11,514 nt of DNA. Origin: an uncultured Eggerthellaceae bacterium. Its GTDB lineage: Bacteria; Actinomycetota; Coriobacteriia; Coriobacteriales; Eggerthellaceae. The notes below the pieces were generated by a model. The model did not search any database. It had not been told where the DNA came from and was given only the letters and a program-made list of their open reading frames with translations. The DNA is taken from the NCBI GenBank assembly GCA_946618265.1, contig CAMOLA010000064.1, positions 1 through 11,514 of the forward strand, given 5' to 3'. Positions 4,873 to 11,514 of the stretch are shown here, piece by piece. Each line of letters opens with the position of its first letter. Within the stretch, counting starts at the first letter, position 1. The translations under genes were made by a program, and so were the position numbers.

Positions 4873-7800
4873 ATGCGAAATCGATCAGCAATCATTTCCC
4901 TGTTAATATCCGCAATGGCTATAGTTGCTTGCCTGTTTCCAGGTTTGGCTCTTGCTGGAGAGCGGCAAGATACCGGCCCCATCGCTGCGTCTGCCAATGG
5001 GCAAATGGTGCAGTCGGGGCTGCAGGTCCAGAACGTTTCCGCATCGGCAACGAATGCTATCAACAACCTGAAAACCAGGCAGTACTACAAGCTCGGTAAT
5101 AATTGTCCGCGCGGATTAAACGTCGGCTGGCTGAAGTACAATCCAGGCTCCACATATTGCGAGAACGAATGCTACGCCTTCGCCGCTGGCGTCTGCAACG
5201 AGCTGTTCGGCTCGAACCCGGGCGGGATTATGGATACCGGGTACACCTGCAGCCGCTTGAACGGCTTCAGCTGCGTGGAGGCATACAAGTGGCCGTCGTT
5301 CGAGACGGTCAAGGCCATGATGCAGAAGGGCTATCCGGGCGATTTCATCCAGTTCTGCAGTGGGAACGAGTGGGGCGGGGCGCAGCACTCCGCGATCCTC
5401 GAGGCGGTCGACGCAAACGGCGTGAGAATCTACCAGCATGGCAATAGCGGGCACATCATGTCGACTTACTACAACTGGAACGATTTTTACGAAAAGTATT
5501 TGGGTATGAAAACGAAGAACTATCGCGGGTATAATGGACTTGGTCTGTACCATGCCGACAACTATAAGGAGAGATACCCCGATTCAGTTCCGGACCCAGT
5601 CTATCCCACTCCGATGACCATTGCCGAGGGCCTGTACACAATCCGCGCCGCCGCCAACACGTCGTACGCCCTCGATGTAGCCTATGGCAGCATGGACAAC
5701 CAGGCGAATGTTCAGCTCTATACATTCCATGATGCCGACAACCAGCAGTTCAGGTTCGTGCGCAACAGCGACGACGGCAGCTACACGATACTGAACGTGA
5801 GATCGGGGAAGGCCGTCGACGTCCAATGGAACGGAAAGACGGACGGGACGAGCATCCAGCAGTACGAGCCGAACTACTCCGAGGCCCAGCGCTGGTTCAT
5901 AGAGGACGCTGGCGGCGGGTTTGTCCGGATGCGCAGCAAGGCCTCGAACAAGTACCTTGACATAGAGAACGCGACCATGAGCAACGGGACGAAGATCGAA
6001 ATCTGGACGGGCCACACTGGCTGGGCTCAAAAGTTCAAGCTGGTGCCGTGCAGCATCGATGTCCCCGAAAGCGTCTACAGCATCCGCTCTATGAAGAACC
6101 TGTCCTACGGGCTCGACGTTTACGGCGGCAGCTCGGTAGAACAGGCGAATAACGTGCAGCTGTTCTTGTTCCACACTGGCGACAACCAGCTCTTCGAGCT
6201 GAAGCGGAATAGCGACGACAGCAGTTACACGATACTGAACGTGGAATCAGGGAAAGCCCTTGCCGTCAAGCGGAACAAGGAGGACGGTATCGTAAACGTC
6301 ATACAGTACACGCTGGACTACGCAGAAGAGCAGCGCTGGTACATCGAGGACGGCGGGGGCGGCTCGGTCAAGATCCGTAACAAGGCTGTGGGTATGTACC
6401 TCGACGTCGCCAATGGAGTGATGGCTAATGGGACGAACGTCTTGGTCTGGTCCGGGAACGCCGGCGAGAACCAGAAGTTCAAGCTCTTGACGAACGGCAG
6501 TTTTGGCACGAAGACGGACTCCCTGCCTGATGGGTATTACAGCATCATCTCGTCGTGCGACGAGAGTTACGCGGTCGATAACGAGGGCGGGGTCGTCCGT
6601 AATGACAACAACATCAGGGTCGAGCCGAGGGACGGCGGCGATTCACAGGTCTTTCACTTTTACAAAGACCAGTATGGCAGCTATACGATCTCGCCGAAGC
6701 AGGATGACTCGTACGTCGTCGAAGTGAGCGGTCCCGGCCTTGACGACGGGGCGAACGTCGCGCTCTACGAGAACCACCACTCGCGCAAACAGATGTGGGT
6801 CCTGAGGGACTGCGGCGACGGGCTGTACGCATTCCAGAATCTGTACACCGGCAAGTTCCTCGATCTTCGCGGAGGCGTCGCTTCCGCCGGGGCGAACATA
6901 AGCCAATGGGTCGGGAACGGAAGCCCTGCCCAGAAGTTTCGCCTTGTCGAATGGGTTGACATGTCCGCGGTCAACCAGGAGAGGGCCGACGAGGCAGTCG
7001 CCGCGATCAACGCAATCGGCTCGGTAAGCCTGGCCAGCGGCGACGCGATCGAGCGTGCCCGGGAGGCGTACGACGCGCTAACGGACGACCAGAAGGCGCT
7101 CGTCCCGCAGGATGCGCTCGATGCGCTCGTGGCTGCGGAGTCGGCCTATGCGCAAGCCGTTGCGGACAGGGAGGCTCAAAACCGGGCCGCAGCGGATTCG
7201 GTTGTGGAGGCGATTGCGGCAATCGGTGATGTGACCCTGGACAGTGCAGGCGCCATAGCCGAAGCGCGGGCGGCCTACGATGCGCTCACAGACGACCAGA
7301 GGGCGCTGGTTCCCGACGAGGCGGTCGACGCCCTCGCTGCGGCGGAGGGCGCTTACGCTCGTGCGCTCCAGGAGGCGCAGGACGAGGAGGCGAGGGCGGA
7401 CAAGGCCGCGAGCGACGCCGTCGTCGCGAGGATAGACGCCATAGGGGCCGTGACGCTCGACAGCGAGAACGCTATCGAGTCTGCCCGTGCGGCCTACGAT
7501 GCGCTCACGGACGACCAGAGGGCGCTGGTTCCCGCAGCGAAGCTATCCATCCTTGAGCAAGCGGAGGCGGACTACGCAAACCTCGCGGCGGCAAGGCAGG
7601 CAGCGGAGGAGAAGGCCGCAGCCGACGCTTCCGCGGCGAACGACGCGGTTGCCAAAGTCGAGGCGATCGGCGAGGTTACGCTGGAGAGCGGGAGCGCCAT
7701 TGAGACGGCCCGCTCGGCTTATGACGCCTTGACCGATGACCAGAAGGCGCTTGTGCCTGCGGGGATTTTGAACAAGCTTGTCACTGCCGAGCAGGCGTAT

Positions 7801-8823
7801 GCCCGAGCCGTCAGCAACGCGGAGAGGGAGGCGGCCGAGCGGGAGGCCGACCAGGAGGTGGCGGACCGTGTCGTCGCGTTAATCGATTCTATCGGCAATG
7901 TTACGCTCGACAGCAAGGAGGCCATCGACGCAGCAGCTGAAGCGTTCGAGGCGTTGAGCTTCAGCCAGAAGGACATGGTTCCCCCCGAAGCGGTCAACTC
8001 GCTTGCGAACGCCATCTCGGCGTACGACAGGGCGCTTGCGGATAAGGAAGCGGCGGATAAGGGGGCTGCATTCGACGTCGTAGCCGCGATTGCCTCGATT
8101 GGCTTGGTTCACGAGGGGAGCAAGGACGCCATAGCGGAGGCCGGGTCCCTCTACGATGCGCTTACCGACGACCAAAAGGCGCTCGTGCCCTCCAACATGC
8201 TCGATGCGCTCGCTAGTGCCGAGAACGAATACGCCGCCATCGAAAAGACAAAGGAGGAGGCGGAGCAGATGGAGATTGCTGACAAGGCTGCGGCGGCGGA
8301 CGCCGTTGCTGCCATCGACTCCATAGGCACCGTGACCAGCGGCAGTGAGGATGCCATCAAGGTGGCCCGAAGGGCGTACGATTCGTTAACGGCGTCGCAA
8401 AAGGTGTTCGTTCCGGCCACCGCGCTCGAGACCCTGCTAGGCGCAGAGGCTGCTTACAACAAGCTGTTAGACGATAAAGGTGCAGTAGGGAAGGCTTCAG
8501 GCGAGAAGAAGTCAAGAGGCTCGATCGCGATAAAGGCGAAGAAGAAGTCTTTCAGGGTCAAAGCGGGAAAGTCGCTCAAGGCGTCAAAGCTCTACAAGGT
8601 GACAAGGAACCTTTCCGGCGGCGCTGTAACCTATGAACTTGTTAAGGTTCCTGCTAAGGCGAAGAAGTATATTGCGGTGGCAAGTAGCGGCAAGATCAAG
8701 GTGAAAAAGGGCATAAAGCGCGGCAAGACCTACAAGATCAAGATTAGAGCGACTTCTGCCTCCACCTCCAGATACATGGCCGCAACGAGCAAGCCGATCA
8801 CAATCAAGATAAAGGTGAGGTAG
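4873..8823 (+). CDS. Secreted cysteine hydrolase with three ricin-type lectin units and seven helical repeats
   Basis: A 1316-residue modular exported protein. Residues 1-28 are a signal peptide ending ALA-G. Residues about 75-235 look like a papain-fold CHAP/NlpC-P60-type domain: nucleophile candidate Cys100 in NECYAFA, then GDFIQF, His172 in AQHSAI, and Asn191 in YQHGNSGH. Such domains cut peptidoglycan peptides or amides. Residues 249-392, 397-539 and 552-692 are three ricin-type beta-trefoils with nine Qx(W/F) motifs (such as NQQF, AQRW, AQKF), expected to bind carbohydrate. Residues 701-1200 hold seven helical repeats with ALTDDQKALVP signatures, likely a stalk. Residues 1211-1316 are basic and beta-rich (SGKIKVKKG), like C-terminal domains of other Coriobacteriia exported proteins. 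There is no LPXTG anchor. A lipobox-like IVAC (17-20) is unlikely to be used because the hydrophobic core continues past it. Domain names are from pattern recognition; the substrate is unknown. Confidence 0.8.
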   Translation: MRNRSAIISLLISAMAIVACLFPGLALAGERQDTGPIAASANGQMVQSGLQVQNVSASATNAINNLKTRQYYKLGNNCPRGLNVGWLKYNPGSTYCENECYAFAAGVCNELFGSNPGGIMDTGYTCSRLNGFSCVEAYKWPSFETVKAMMQKGYPGDFIQFCSGNEWGGAQHSAILEAVDANGVRIYQHGNSGHIMSTYYNWNDFYEKYLGMKTKNYRGYNGLGLYHADNYKERYPDSVPDPVYPTPMTIAEGLYTIRAAANTSYALDVAYGSMDNQANVQLYTFHDADNQQFRFVRNSDDGSYTILNVRSGKAVDVQWNGKTDGTSIQQYEPNYSEAQRWFIEDAGGGFVRMRSKASNKYLDIENATMSNGTKIEIWTGHTGWAQKFKLVPCSIDVPESVYSIRSMKNLSYGLDVYGGSSVEQANNVQLFLFHTGDNQLFELKRNSDDSSYTILNVESGKALAVKRNKEDGIVNVIQYTLDYAEEQRWYIEDGGGGSVKIRNKAVGMYLDVANGVMANGTNVLVWSGNAGENQKFKLLTNGSFGTKTDSLPDGYYSIISSCDESYAVDNEGGVVRNDNNIRVEPRDGGDSQVFHFYKDQYGSYTISPKQDDSYVVEVSGPGLDDGANVALYENHHSRKQMWVLRDCGDGLYAFQNLYTGKFLDLRGGVASAGANISQWVGNGSPAQKFRLVEWVDMSAVNQERADEAVAAINAIGSVSLASGDAIERAREAYDALTDDQKALVPQDALDALVAAESAYAQAVADREAQNRAAADSVVEAIAAIGDVTLDSAGAIAEARAAYDALTDDQRALVPDEAVDALAAAEGAYARALQEAQDEEARADKAASDAVVARIDAIGAVTLDSENAIESARAAYDALTDDQRALVPAAKLSILEQAEADYANLAAARQAAEEKAAADASAANDAVAKVEAIGEVTLESGSAIETARSAYDALTDDQKALVPAGILNKLVTAEQAYARAVSNAEREAAEREADQEVADRVVALIDSIGNVTLDSKEAIDAAAEAFEALSFSQKDMVPPEAVNSLANAISAYDRALADKEAADKGAAFDVVAAIASIGLVHEGSKDAIAEAGSLYDALTDDQKALVPSNMLDALASAENEYAAIEKTKEEAEQMEIADKAAAADAVAAIDSIGTVTSGSEDAIKVARRAYDSLTASQKVFVPATALETLLGAEAAYNKLLDDKGAVGKASGEKKSRGSIAIKAKKKSFRVKAGKSLKASKLYKVTRNLSGGAVTYELVKVPAKAKKYIAVASSGKIKVKKGIKRGKTYKIKIRATSASTSRYMAATSKPITIKIKVR
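5617..6948 (+). repeat. Three tandem ricin-type beta-trefoil units (coding)
   Basis: The units at 5617-6048, 6061-6489 and 6526-6948 each encode about 141-144 residues with three internal Qx(W/F) subrepeats. The first two share long matching phrases such as SYTILNV.SGKA and QRW.IED.GGG. The third is more diverged: it reads SYTISPKQDD and QMWVLRDCGDG in the equivalent places. The order suggests duplication of one trefoil. Confidence 0.75.
6973..8472 (+). repeat. Seven tandem helical stalk repeats (coding)
   Basis: The repeats are anchored on an IG.V.L motif at residues 715, 784, 857, 932, 1007, 1076 and 1151, giving periods of 69, 73, 75, 75, 69 and 75 residues. Each has the pattern AIDAIG.VTL..... 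AI..AR.AYDALTDDQ.ALVP....L..AE.AY followed by an Ala/Glu-rich linker. The DALTDDQ signature is kept in units 1-4 and 6, and lost in 5 (ALSFSQKDMVP) and 7 (SLTASQKVFVP). Repeats of this kind occur in surface proteins of Firmicutes and Actinobacteria. Confidence 0.85.
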
Positions 8824-8846
8824 CCGGGGCTCGAATGTTTTGGATG

Positions 8847-8880
8847 ATCGGGGCGCATCCTTGGGAGCGCCCCGATTCCT
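8847..8880 (+). terminator. Hairpin terminator of the lectin-hydrolase gene
   Basis: ATCGGGGCGC (8847-8856) pairs perfectly with GCGCCCCGAT (8867-8876). An inner TCC/GGA helix lies in the loop, and a modest T-rich tail (TCCTTCT) follows. It starts 24 bases after the stop codon. Confidence 0.75.
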
Positions 8881-9033
8881 TCTAGGCCGTAGAGATGCAA
8901 ATTGTCATCTGCGTTTATGCATCGAAGGTTTGTTAATGGCCTGCTCTTCTTCCAGATACAACAACTTCCGTTTCGAGTTATTGGCCGTGCGTTTTAGGCG
9001 ACGCGCTCAGAGTGCCTGACCGATGGTTTGAAG

Positions 9034-9171
9034 CTATGCGGGCGCCGATAACGCGTTGGTCCTGTTAATAATGCCCTCCTTCTGCGGGTTCCGCGAAAGC
9101 TGCAAGGCTTTCCATGACACGAATGCGAGGACAATAACCCCTACGAAGTTGAGTACTACAGGGCCTGCATT
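9034..9171 (-). pseudogene. C-terminal fragment of a membrane protein
   Basis: Reading leftward, about 45 residues end at TAG 9036-9034: NAGPVVLNFVGVIVLAFVSW forms one hydrophobic helix, followed by a polar tail with KALQLSRNPQKEGIINRTNA. This looks like the last membrane segment and cytoplasmic tail of a transporter-type protein. No start or ribosome binding site lies upstream, and the frame runs into sequence that codes for the plus-strand ORF ending at 9408. It is therefore probably a remnant left by a rearrangement with a breakpoint near 9140-9190. The parent family cannot be named. Confidence 0.4.
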
Positions 9172-9198
9172 CGCGAAGACGCCATCGAGGTCGACGCG

Positions 9199-9408
9199 GT
9201 GACGGTCGAGAAGGGGCCTCCCGACAGGTACGGCCTCAGCTATGTGGTGAAAGGCCCCGACTTCGTGGCTTTCAAGGAGGCTCTTGGCGCCGATGGCCCA
9301 AGCCTTGTGGAGGAAGTTCTCCGGCGTTTTTCCGGCGCTGAAGGAATACGTAAACTCAAGGACTTTTGCAAGGTCAACGGGATAGAGATGACGACCTACT
9401 TAATCTGA
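9199..9408 (+). CDS. Hypothetical protein, probably 5'-truncated
   Basis: The open frame runs from 9118 to TGA at 9406-9408. Coding character (acidic EVEYYRACIREDAIEVDAV, then GLSYVVKGPDFVAFKEALG) begins upstream of the only usable start, GTG 9199, which has GAGG eight bases before it. From that GTG the product is 69 residues. The pattern suggests a beta-strand-rich start followed by helices (VEEVLRRFSGAEGIRKLKDF). Its 5' part overlaps a membrane-protein remnant on the opposite strand, so the original gene start was probably lost. It is followed 55 bases later by the truncated HD-domain gene on the same strand, perhaps once an operon. No family recognised. Confidence 0.45.
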   Translation: MTVEKGPPDRYGLSYVVKGPDFVAFKEALGADGPSLVEEVLRRFSGAEGIRKLKDFCKVNGIEMTTYLI

Positions 9409-9463
9409 TGAAAAACGCGACCCCTCGCTCTATCGGGAGACAGCGATTTGATAAGGGGCCGCC

Positions 9464-9670
9464 ATGGGAAAAGAGAGTCTGATCGACAGGGCGGTAGGGT
9501 ACGCCACTCATTGCCATGTGGGCCAAGTGCGTAAGGGGTCCGGCGTACCCTATATCCTGCAGCCAATGGCGGAGGGAACGTTCCGCTACGATTGCGGGGT
9601 CGATGCCAAGAGCGTGTGCATCCTGGCGCGCGGGCGGAAGCCGCAGAATGATACATTACCTCTGAGGTAA
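9464..9670 (+). pseudogene. Truncated RelA/SpoT-like HD-domain protein
   Basis: Residues 1-35 (ESLIDRAVGYATHCHVGQVRKG then PYILQPM) match the start of small HD-family (p)ppGpp hydrolases of the MESH1/SpoT type, usually LI.KAI.FA...H.GQ.RKGT..PYI.HPM. The usual metal-binding His before PM is Gln here, and the rest of the domain, including the HD pair that normally follows about 20 residues later, is missing: the frame changes to unrelated sequence and stops at 68 residues. The start is ATG 9464 with AAGGGG five bases upstream. The stop codon lies inside a 37-bp palindrome, suggesting that a rearrangement cut the gene. Almost certainly inactive as a hydrolase. Confidence 0.55.
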
Positions 9671-9681
9671 TGTATCATTCT
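9645..9681. repeat. 37-bp near-perfect palindrome between convergent genes
   Basis: The 18-base arm AGAATGATACATTACCTC (9645-9662) and its exact reverse complement (9664-9681) flank a single T. The stop codons of both convergent reading frames (TAA 9668-9670 on plus, TGA 9677-9675 on minus) lie inside it. It could act as a bidirectional terminator hairpin, but no T-tract follows on either strand. A regulator site or the footprint of a mobile element are alternatives. Confidence 0.6.
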
Positions 9682-10211
9682 AACGAGGCGCCGAGGGCGT
9701 GCGCTTTGGCAGGGAAGGCGGAGCGCTTGGTCATGGAGGGCGTGCCGCAGCCTCCGCCGAGCACGCGCCCGCAATCGCGCAGGTTGAGGTAGCGCACGAG
9801 CGTGTCGTAGTGCGCCTCGAGCGCGTCGAACGTCCAACTGTCGTCGTTCCACGCAACGGCGAGCAGCGCCGACTTCAGGCGTTTGCCGGAAATGCGCGGG
9901 TTCGCCGAGCAGAAGCGGTCGATCACGGCCTTCAGCTGCGCGGTCATGCCGTAGTAGTACAGCGGCGTGGCGAGCACGAGCATGTCGGCGGAAAGAATCT
10001 GCTCGCGCAGGTCGTCGAAGTCGTCCGAAAGCGCGCAGGGCCCTCCATAGCCGCACGCCACGCAGCCTGTGCAGGGCGCGATGTCGAGCCCTGCCACGTC
10101 GATGACCTCCACATCGTGCCCGGCCTCGCGCGCGCCGAGCGCGAACTCGCGGGCGAGCAGCGCGGTCGATCCGTTCGCGTTGGGGCTTCCCTGCAAGACC
10201 AGGACCCTCAT
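9675..10211 (-). CDS. Flavodoxin-fold oxidoreductase, iron-sulfur flavoprotein-like
   Basis: A 178-residue NADPH-dependent FMN reductase-family protein. Residues 8-16 (GSPNANGST) form the FMN phosphate-binding loop, and TPLYYYGMTAQLKAVIDRF (82-100) is the conserved second flavin-contact segment. Cys47, Cys50, Cys53 and Cys59 are spaced C-x2-C-x2-C-x5-C, matching the compact motif that holds the 4Fe-4S cluster in archaeal and anaerobe iron-sulfur flavoproteins; related flavodoxin-family proteins keep similar cysteines without proof of a cluster. It probably carries out cytoplasmic electron transfer. The start ATG (10211-10209) overlaps the aldo/keto reductase stop by ATGA and has GAGGAGG just upstream, so translation is coupled. 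The C-terminal codons run into the 37-bp palindrome, so the natural C-terminus may have been altered. Confidence 0.85.
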   Translation of the reverse strand: MRVLVLQGSPNANGSTALLAREFALGAREAGHDVEVIDVAGLDIAPCTGCVACGYGGPCALSDDFDDLREQILSADMLVLATPLYYYGMTAQLKAVIDRFCSANPRISGKRLKSALLAVAWNDDSWTFDALEAHYDTLVRYLNLRDCGRVLGGGCGTPSMTKRSAFPAKAHALGASLE

Positions 10212-11260
10212 CGTTCCTCCTCTTTCAGATACTTGGCGTTGGCGAGCCAGACGTGCTCCTTGCCCGCATCGGCGGGCTTGTTCTGCGCCATCACGCCGAC
10301 GATGGCGTGCGGGACGTAGGGCTCCTCGAGGTAGGCGACCTCATCGTCGGAAAGCGTCAGCTCGACCGCCGCCACCGCGCCGTCGATGTGGTGCGGCTTG
10401 GTCGCGCCCACCACGGGTGACGTCACCTTCGTCAGCAGCCACGCGAGCGACACTTCGGTCATCGACGCGCCGCGGGCATCGGCCACCTCGGCCACGCGCT
10501 CGATCACGCGCGCGTCGGCTTCGGCGGTGGCGTCGTACTTGAACTTGGCGTAGGCGTCCTCTTCGAGACGCTTGCTCGTCTCGCCCGGGCGGCGCGACAG
10601 GCGACCGCTTGCGAGCGCGCTGTACGGCGTGAGCGCGATGCCCTCCTCGGCGCAGCACGGGGCAAGCTCGCGCTCGTCCTCGCGGAAGATCAGGTTCATG
10701 TGATTCTGCACGCTCACGAACTTCGGGAACCCTTCGCGCTCGGCCAGGGCGTTGGCCTTCTCGAGCTGCCAGGCGTACACGTTGGCGATGCCGACGTGGC
10801 GCGCCTTGCCGGCCGCGACGACCTGTGCCAGACCTTCCATGATGTCGTGCAGCGGCGTGTTGTAGTCCCACATGTGATAGATGTACAGGTCGACGTAGTC
10901 CATCCCGAGGTGCGACAGGCTGGCGTCGATGCTGTTGGCGATATGCTGTTGGCCGCTCACGCTGGCTTCGATCTCGTCAGCCGTGCGCGGCAGGAACTTC
11001 GTGGCCACCACCACGTCGTCGCGCTGGGCGAAATCGCGTAGCGCCCGCCCCAGATACGCTTCGGACGTGCCGCCTTGATAGGCGATGGCCGTGTCGAAGA
11101 AGTTCACGCCCGCGTCGAGCGCGCGCTTCACGATGTCGCGCGTGGCTTCCTCGCCGACCGTCCAGGTGTGCTGGCCAGCCGTCGGGTCGCCGAAGCCCAT
11201 GCAGCCCAAGCAGATGCGCGAGACGTTCAGGTCGCTCGCGCCAAGTTTCGCGTACTTCAT
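10208..11260 (-). CDS. Aldo/keto reductase
   Basis: A 350-residue NADPH-dependent carbonyl reductase of the aldo/keto reductase superfamily, YajO/Tas-like class. The catalytic tetrad is visible: Asp56 and Tyr61 in FFDTAIAY, Lys88 in VATKFLP, and His129 in YIYHMWD. Other family signatures are the N-terminal LGASDLNVSRICLGCMGFG, SLSHLGMDYVDLY, and the cofactor-binding end with SPVVGATKPHHIDGAVAAVE. Length and motifs are complete, so it should be active; the physiological aldehyde or ketone is unknown. It starts at ATG 11260 with GGAGG eight bases upstream, three bases after the flavodoxin stop, and overlaps the next gene by ATGA. The cluster therefore reads as one operon of flavin- and NADPH-dependent redox enzymes. 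GC-rich codon use differs from the left half of the window. Confidence 0.92.
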   Translation of the reverse strand: MKYAKLGASDLNVSRICLGCMGFGDPTAGQHTWTVGEEATRDIVKRALDAGVNFFDTAIAYQGGTSEAYLGRALRDFAQRDDVVVATKFLPRTADEIEASVSGQQHIANSIDASLSHLGMDYVDLYIYHMWDYNTPLHDIMEGLAQVVAAGKARHVGIANVYAWQLEKANALAEREGFPKFVSVQNHMNLIFREDERELAPCCAEEGIALTPYSALASGRLSRRPGETSKRLEEDAYAKFKYDATAEADARVIERVAEVADARGASMTEVSLAWLLTKVTSPVVGATKPHHIDGAVAAVELTLSDDEVAYLEEPYVPHAIVGVMAQNKPADAGKEHVWLANAKYLKEEER

Positions 11261-11263
11261 CGT

Positions 11264-11514
11264 CTACGCCTCCAGTGCCTTCTGGGCCCAGGTCGCGAGC
11301 TCGGTTTGCGAGGGGCGCCCGTTCAGCAGGCCGCCTGCGCGCACCGTGGCGCCCGGTACGAGCGCTTGCATGCGCTGTGGGGCGCGGCCCAGGCCGCTGC
11401 CACCGCTCGTGGCGAAGGGCACGACCGTTTTACCCGTGAAGTCGTATGCCTCGAGGAAGGTGTCGATGATGCGCGGCTCGACGTACCACCACACGGGGAA
11501 GCCCACGAACACCG
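11264..11514 (-). CDS. Flavodoxin, C-terminal part cut by window end
   Basis: Eighty-two codons plus the window edge are visible. VFVGFPVWWYVEPRIIDTFL and KTVVPFATSGGSGLGRAP are the typical flavin-contact and TSGGSG segments of the longer-chain flavodoxins found next to aldo/keto reductases (YSGS-type N-terminus expected beyond the edge). The protein carries electrons on FMN in the cytoplasm. Its TAG stop (11266-11264) is three bases from the aldo/keto reductase start, which fits a shared transcript with this gene upstream. A GTG at 11512 is not a likely start, because the family continues well N-terminal of it. Confidence 0.85.
   Translation of the reverse strand, partial: VFVGFPVWWYVEPRIIDTFLEAYDFTGKTVVPFATSGGSGLGRAPQRMQALVPGATVRAGGLLNGRPSQTELATWAQKALEA

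Noticed and set aside
4921..4932. Lipobox-like IVAC in the signal peptide of the large protein
   Set aside because: The hydrophobic segment continues beyond the cysteine to an ALA-G site, which fits ordinary signal peptidase cleavage better.
8909..9014. Short minus-strand frame with SKRKLLYLEEEQAINKPS
   Set aside because: Only about 33 codons between stops, with no start or ribosome binding site; could be a remnant but cannot be supported.
9699..10319. Plus-strand open frame of 206 codons
   Set aside because: It is antisense to the flavodoxin-fold oxidoreductase, which has family motifs; Arg/Ala/Val-rich shadow composition.
10341..10871. Minus-strand alternative frame inside the aldo/keto reductase
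   Set aside because: It is Arg-rich and overlaps a complete enzyme with its catalytic tetrad in another frame.

Overview
The window looks like an accessory region of a high-GC Gram-positive gut anaerobe, most likely a member of the Coriobacteriia (Eggerthellaceae). This is an inference from three things: strong AGGAGG-type ribosome binding sites, lysine-rich secreted proteins with an SGKIKVKKG-type C-terminal domain, and a redox cluster on GC-rich codons. No rRNA, tRNA or CRISPR array was seen.

Layout: Positions 1-214 are the istA end of an IS21-family insertion sequence, with 22-bp-spaced terminal repeats. It abuts a short plus-strand ORF (to 390) that has its own terminator. A minus-strand secreted protein with a calcium-loop-like motif (542-1222) and a plus-strand cysteine-rich lipoprotein (1701-2648) diverge from a shared 478-bp intergenic region. 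From 2649 to 4830 the DNA is mostly gene-poor and decayed. It holds one convincing small membrane protein (3327-3551), a broken secreted-protein gene with two in-frame amber stops (4258-4701), and several perfect palindromes. The centre of the window is a 1316-codon gene (4873-8823). It encodes a secreted modular protein with a papain-like (CHAP/NlpC-P60-type) cysteine hydrolase domain, three ricin-type beta-trefoil lectin units, seven helical stalk repeats and a basic beta-rich C-terminal domain, followed by a hairpin terminator. Positions 9034-9670 are a scar of gene fragments: a membrane-protein tail on minus, a 5'-truncated ORF on plus, and a truncated RelA/SpoT-like HD protein. This scar ends in a 37-bp palindrome. 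On the minus strand from 11514 to 9675 lies a tight redox operon: a flavodoxin (cut by the window end), an aldo/keto reductase, and a flavodoxin-fold oxidoreductase with an iron-sulfur-flavoprotein-type four-cysteine motif.

How it fits together: The left and central parts encode an exported surface or secreted repertoire. The large lectin-hydrolase is the likely effector for binding and cutting a glycan or peptidoglycan target. The repeated palindromes upstream of secreted-protein genes could be operator sites, but this is a hypothesis. The right-hand operon is cytoplasmic electron-transfer metabolism and probably belongs to the ordinary chromosome. IS sequence, pseudogenes and truncated ends show that the stretch between has been repeatedly rearranged.
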